Positions 58,868-64,000 of a stretch of DNA of 64,000 nucleotides are shown here, in pieces. Each line of letters starts with the position of its first letter. Position 1 is the stretch's first letter. The position numbers were made by a program, and so were the translations under genes. The DNA is from Vigna angularis (Eukaryota > Streptophyta > Magnoliopsida > Fabales > Fabaceae): contig NC_068971.1 in the NCBI RefSeq assembly GCF_016808095.1, positions 26,618,131 to 26,682,130 on the forward strand. Reading direction: 5' to 3'. A model generated the notes under the pieces. That model searched no databases. It was not told the DNA's origin and saw only the letters and a list, made by a program, of their open reading frames with translations.

Positions 58868-61800
58868 ATTAACTGTGAGACTTAATATTAATAAATAATT
58901 TAATAACCATCTAATAATAATAAATAACTTTGAATTATTCTAATATTATATTAAAAAATAAACTTTAATTCTAATTTAATATTATAATATCAGTTTATGA
59001 GACAAGGTTTCCATATTGTAAATTCAATTTATCTTCAACCTACATTATCCATGCATATAAAACCTACATTATAAATGCATGTAAAACCTAGGTATATGGT
59101 TATGGTACTCAAATTCAGGAGTGAAAGAAACAAATCATAACATTGATAACTTATTGAAATCATGGTTGCAGTTGATAGCAATCGTTTGATTTAGGAATTA
59201 TAACGACAGAAAGTTTTTAATATTCTAAGAGATGTGAATATTGATCATATAGGGTCCAAGGAAAAAGCTAAAATGCTTTAATATCTAATCAAATCCACCT
59301 GATCCATGTTCTTCTTTGGTCCTCCCTTTTCAAAGATAACGATGGTGTTTTTTTGACTGCTTTTGAATAAATTATTCTCTCTAACAAAAACACTACTTAT
59401 TGTAATGTTAGGGTTTCAGTGTGCTTGAAGCTCCTCCTACACTCTAAAGTAAGAATCTCAAAATACGATAACATGAACTGAAAACGAAAGGAACCCACAC
59501 TTACATATTTGTATGGTCTCCACTGTACGGTTGCAGAATATATTGGTATGGTCATTTAATAAAGCTCTTAATTGTCCCAATTCAAGTTGCGTGAAAATCA
59601 TGAAAATGTGTGTCTTGTTCTTATTCTTTTTATCTCGTTAAGGACTTTTTCTTTTTTTTGTCTTGTTTTGACAGTTTAGTATTGCATAATCAAAATATGA
59701 TATTTTTTTTAATTTAAACAATAATTTATAATAAAAAAATATTTTTCATTTTTATTATTTTAGTAATTATTTTTAATTCAAATAAAAATGAGACAAATTC
59801 CTAGGGTGGCAGAAAACAAATGCAGTTCCTTTTTAGGTTCTGATTTAATAGGGTGAAGATTAAGCTTGAGAAGGGAATCATGATGGGTGGGACCCTAGGT
59901 CATCTTTTCTTTCATGCTTCCTCCTTCAGTAACTTACTATCTTCCGTAAGAATAGATGCAAACACATTGAAAGAAAGCCACAAAAGGGGCAATATATGAA
60001 GCTATCAACCTGCATGCAACGGTTAACAAAATTGTTTTGGCTTCATTGCAAGTGGCATATGTGTCCTACATTTTAGGACCATAGGAATGTCATTCTTGAA
60101 GTTGATATAAGAGGTATAGGATCCCAACATGTTAAGGATAAGCAAGCAATGATGGTGGGAATAAAGTATTTATGGTCACTCACCATGCCAAACTAGGACC
60201 GTTTTCTGCCAAATACTCCTTACCACAACTAGAAAGCACATTCCCTAAAGGGCATAGGATACATATGTTCTTTTTAGAGACATTTAATTATTATATTAAT
60301 TAGTATGTTAATTACTATGTAAAGGTACAAAGTTATTTATGAACTTTTGCAATAGGTTGGTTTTAACTTTTTTCTTAATAATTATAAGTATTTATTCTTT
60401 TAAATAAATTTGAGAACGAACGAGTTGAGAAAAAGAGGGGTTGGAATGTTTTTATAGATTTCAAAATAATATTTTTAAGTCACTTTTAGGAAAAAGAAAG
60501 TTTTCTAGTTTTCTAGTTTTAAATTTTTAGATTTTTTTTTTCCTTTCAAAAGTTTGAAATTTGAAAAATTCAGACTAGTTTTTGTGTAGCCACTATAGAG
60601 ATTAATTAATTAATTTAGTTTTTAGGAACGACCTCATTATTTAGTCATTAGTTTATTTAAAATTTTAAGGATTAAATAATAGAAATTTTATAAAATGCAT
60701 CGTAGGAAATTATAGGAAAAAATATTGTTTAGATTGATTGTAGAACCAAAATGTATTGTATTATGTTTGAGTGATGTAATTTGTTTTTGTTGTAGTAATT
60801 TTATTAAGTATTGTATTCATGTACATATTGAGCAAACTTTAGTTTCATTTGATATTTAACACCAAATGGTTAAAAACTAATTATTTGTATTCAATCTTTA
60901 ATTATTGGATTAGATAGTCCAGAAAATTACTTTTGAATTTTTTTTAATATATACATGTTAAGTCTAACCTTAAATTTGAAAAAATCTTATTTGAAATCAC
61001 TTTTGTTGTGCTCTAGATGTATACTTGATTATAGCATTTCATTATCATTTTTATTTTTGTGTATTTCAAAGACCAATATAGAATATCTAAATTTTATTAA
61101 AAGTAATATAATAGACTTTTTTTTTATACGCTTTAGCAAAATTATAGAAAGTTTCTTTTTTTTTCAAAATAGGTAGAGCCTCACCTTCAATTACATAAGT
61201 GAGAATCACATTAGATGATTGATGAAGATGAAGTTTGTAACCTATGTTGTTATGTCATATTAATGAAAGATGTGAAAAAGGAGTTAATGGAAAACCTATC
61301 AATATGAAATATTATTGTCTTTTTATGTTATTTTTTGAATTAGATGTGGATATTAGGAAGATATGTAATCACTTATTTATCTTTGATATTGTGAGGTTTA
61401 TACAATAGGTTACTCATTGTTCTATGTTATTTTATGACAACGGAAAATGATAATTAAAGACTTGAAACATTTGGCTTACATTATTATGCATTACTCATAA
61501 AAGTAAAATAATACATTATCTTTGTTTAGTTAGTAATTCTCACTCAAATGACTATCATCCAATACATAGGGTGATAGTAACATTTAAACGAATATGTTTT
61601 TCCATTACAATGATCTTGTTTACTCCTTCCATTTAACTGATTTGTGTAAGTCACAACTCTAATTATAATAAGAACATATTTTAGTATACACTTATAGTTT
61701 ACAAATTTAATGAAAAACGTTAAATTTATTCTTGAAATAAGTTTTTCATTGCCTAATTGGATTTTTTTTAAGTAAAAAATATCATACTACTATGTAATCC

Positions 61801-63872
61801 TTAGGTATAACTACAAACAATTGTTTATAGACCTACATTGAATGAATAACAATTAATTATACAATTAACATAATTAAAAAATACAAGATAAAAAGCTAAT
61901 CATTCAATGTATAGAGCTAAGTAAATATATATCTTTTGGGAGTCCTTCATCCTTGATTACTAGTATTGATGGATTTGGAATGTTGTGTTTGATTTACCTT
62001 CTTCCATACTCAAATTGTCTTTTTACCTAACACAATGAATTGTAAATAAATGTAATTATTACAATATAAAAAATATAAATGAAAATATGACTTACATGAC
62101 TTTATCACTTAAATGTTTACCGTGAAGATTCCTTTAACAACTTTTAATGTGTTTGGTAGGGAAATGTGAAAAGAAACAATAAGATTATCAACTATAAATA
62201 ATTGTGGTGTCCCATTATACTTACAAGGGCTTCCTCATTAACCTTGGTAATATGATCATAAGATCATATATGGGATCATCTTTAGCGTTAGCCATCTCAA
62301 TATATTATTAATAACAAGTTCTTTTGTCATTTGATATCATGACAGATAACATCCTAAACAAAGAAAAAAAATTCAGTTCAACACTGATAGAAATTATAAT
62401 AATAAAAAATAAACAAAAATAACATAATGAATACCTAAAGTCTCCTCCACTAATTAAACCTTGGTATTAGGCACAAGCATTCAAGGAATAACATCTAAAA
62501 CTTCATCAATCACTAGTTGTGTTCAATTGGACTATAGAAGGGCACCATCTCATATCATTATATGGGTATAAAAAGATTCATGAATAATTTTCCCAAAATC
62601 GAGTAAGTAACTGGATGAGTAAGGGGACAAATCTCTTTAGATGAGATAATAACAAGTACTTGCTACTTACCTTAACCTATATGTAATTTATATATCAATT
62701 TCTTAAATAATCAATATAAAAAATTTCACTTATTTATAATTTTTTCACCAAAGTTTATTTAATATTAGTTATTTGAAAATCAATACATTATGAATTTGCA
62801 TATTTTTCAAACATTCCAACGTATAATTTCAAATTAAAACATTCAAAGAAGACATGATATAATTAGTAATTTGGTTTTAATAAATACCTTTGATTCATTT
62901 TAGTCCTAATATTTATTTTTGAATCAATTAAGTCATTGTTTTAGTGTGATCCCTTCTTGTAAATTGGTTTTAACACCATTTGAAAGTGTGATATGTTAAA
63001 ATCTAATAATGCTACGTATCAAAATATGACTCATCTTCCATTTTGGAACCCTTCTGACTTTGACATGTAATACTTTTCAAGTAGAAGATGACTTAGATTT
63101 TAATACGTCACAAACCCAAAATTTGACATATAAAATTTCAAACAATGTTAATATTAATTTTACAAAAAAGGCTATATTGAGTTTTTTTAAAAAAATAATG
63201 ACTGAATTGAGTCTTTTTTAAAAAGTAAACATTCAATTCAGTAAAAAAAAATATAAAAATTAAAATGAATCAAAATTTACATATAGGAATCAAAATACTA
63301 ATATGCATAAACATAAAATATATCCTAAAGTGAGAAATCTTAAGTTGTTGGACATGTTGACATTTATTGCCGGTAAGACTTGAACTCTAATCTCTAATAA
63401 AAATTAAATGTAAAATTTAGAATTGGTAGAAAGAAGTCTTTAAATTCATTGTATTAGAGTGTTTAATAAGATTGTTTAAGAGATAATATAAACTAGAAAA
63501 AGAAGAAAAAGAAAAAAGAAAAAAAATTCTCGTATCACAATGAATTAAATAATAGAAAATTAGTATCTATTCCATGAGCGAAGTATGGAATCCGGTGTTA
63601 GAAAACTATTTCTTTCAACTACTTTTTAAAATAACAACAATTAAATCATCTAAAAGATTTACATAATATCATTTTATTAAATATCCAAATTATTTAACTT
63701 GCATGTTTTTCCTTTCTACATCTCCTTAATTAATTTATACACCAATTAAATAAAGGTAAAAGACTCTTTTGCTCCTAGGCAAAAATATAAAAATAAAGAA
63801 ATAATAAAACAATTATGTTCTGACAAAAATATACACTAAGAAACACTAATTTTCAAACAAAAACTCAATCTC

Positions 63873-64000
63873 CACTAGTGCAGAAAGGGCTTTAGACGTC
63901 TGTTCTTTTGGCTTTTTGACGTCCGACCTCCCCCCGACGTCTTTGCGGGTGACGTTAGTCAGACGTCGGGGGGTACACATCGGACGTCTATGTAGACGTC
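63873..64000 (+). mobile_element. Terminus of a CACTA (En/Spm-like) transposon, runs off the window
   Basis: Begins CACTAGTGCAGAAAGGGC, a plant CACTA terminal repeat. The following 110 bp holds six copies of the palindrome GACGTC plus a GACGTT variant (about 63895, 63920, 63937, 63951, 63962, 63983 and 63995). Dense subterminal motifs are where CACTA transposase proteins bind. The sharp rise in GC at 63873 marks the border. Only this end lies in the window. Confidence 0.8.

Larger units (their letters stand above)
57867..63870. other. AT-rich intergenic DNA
   Basis: No gene recognised. It contains the 44-bp tandem repeat at 58704-58830 and a (TA)n tract at 58844-58867. A stretch at about 59.8-60.26 kb is less AT-rich than the rest and could be regulatory or decayed coding DNA, but nothing specific can be supported. 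Confidence 0.55.

Overview
This is an AT-rich, gene-poor stretch of a dicot nuclear genome. Intron-split genes with plant-specific proteins, long (TA)n tracts, and dense LTR, MULE, CACTA and MITE remnants all point to a flowering plant. The flavour of the repeats and genes suggests a legume such as Vigna or Phaseolus, but that is inference and no species call is made.

Three intact protein genes and one tRNA gene are well supported. (1) Minus strand, 18978-21921: a seven-exon PRA1-family (prenylated Rab acceptor) gene whose exons join in frame to 209 residues. (2) Plus strand, 26894-30644: a seven-exon RETICULATA (DUF3411, chloroplast) gene of 446 residues. (3) Plus strand, 35280-35951: an intronless, GC-rich MIZU-KUSSEI1-like (DUF617) gene of 223 residues. 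A tRNA-Val(CAC) gene lies about 0.2 kb upstream of the PRA1 start codon, next to a broken tRNA copy. A 62-residue Cys-rich one-pass membrane protein (13294-13482, minus) is a weaker candidate gene.

The rest is mobile DNA and its debris. About 5.7-12.6 kb is a decayed Ty1/copia element on the minus strand (gag, zinc knuckle, protease, integrase, RT, RNase H). It is split inside RT by a 2655-bp solo-LTR-like insertion (6928-9582) with TG..CA ends and a 5-bp TTTGT target duplication. A tiny TRIM retroelement sits in a degenerate minisatellite at 32.8-33.1 kb. A Ty3/gypsy pol tail lies at 41.5-41.75 kb, directly before a 2656-bp Pack-MULE (41886-44541). That MULE has about 160-bp terminal inverted repeats and a 9-bp target duplication, and carries a broken UDP-glycosyltransferase gene. 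A truncated Ty3/gypsy element with 5' LTR, PBS and gag lies at 46.8-49.0 kb. A complete 795-bp non-autonomous CACTA element is at 57069-57863, and the end of another CACTA element, packed with GACGTC palindromes, starts at 63873 and runs off the window. A 1.1-kb foldback-like inverted repeat lies at 23.2-24.3 kb, and MITE-like elements occur in or near introns.

Orphan gene fragments (dynein light chain exon 1 at 37.9 kb, an unknown C-terminal exon at 40.1 kb, a hydrophobic exon at 53.2 kb, a PPR-like piece at 54.7 kb) suggest past gene capture or decay. No operon-like or defence-like multigene system is visible. The most noteworthy items are the Pack-MULE, the palindromic CACTA end and the nested retroelement.
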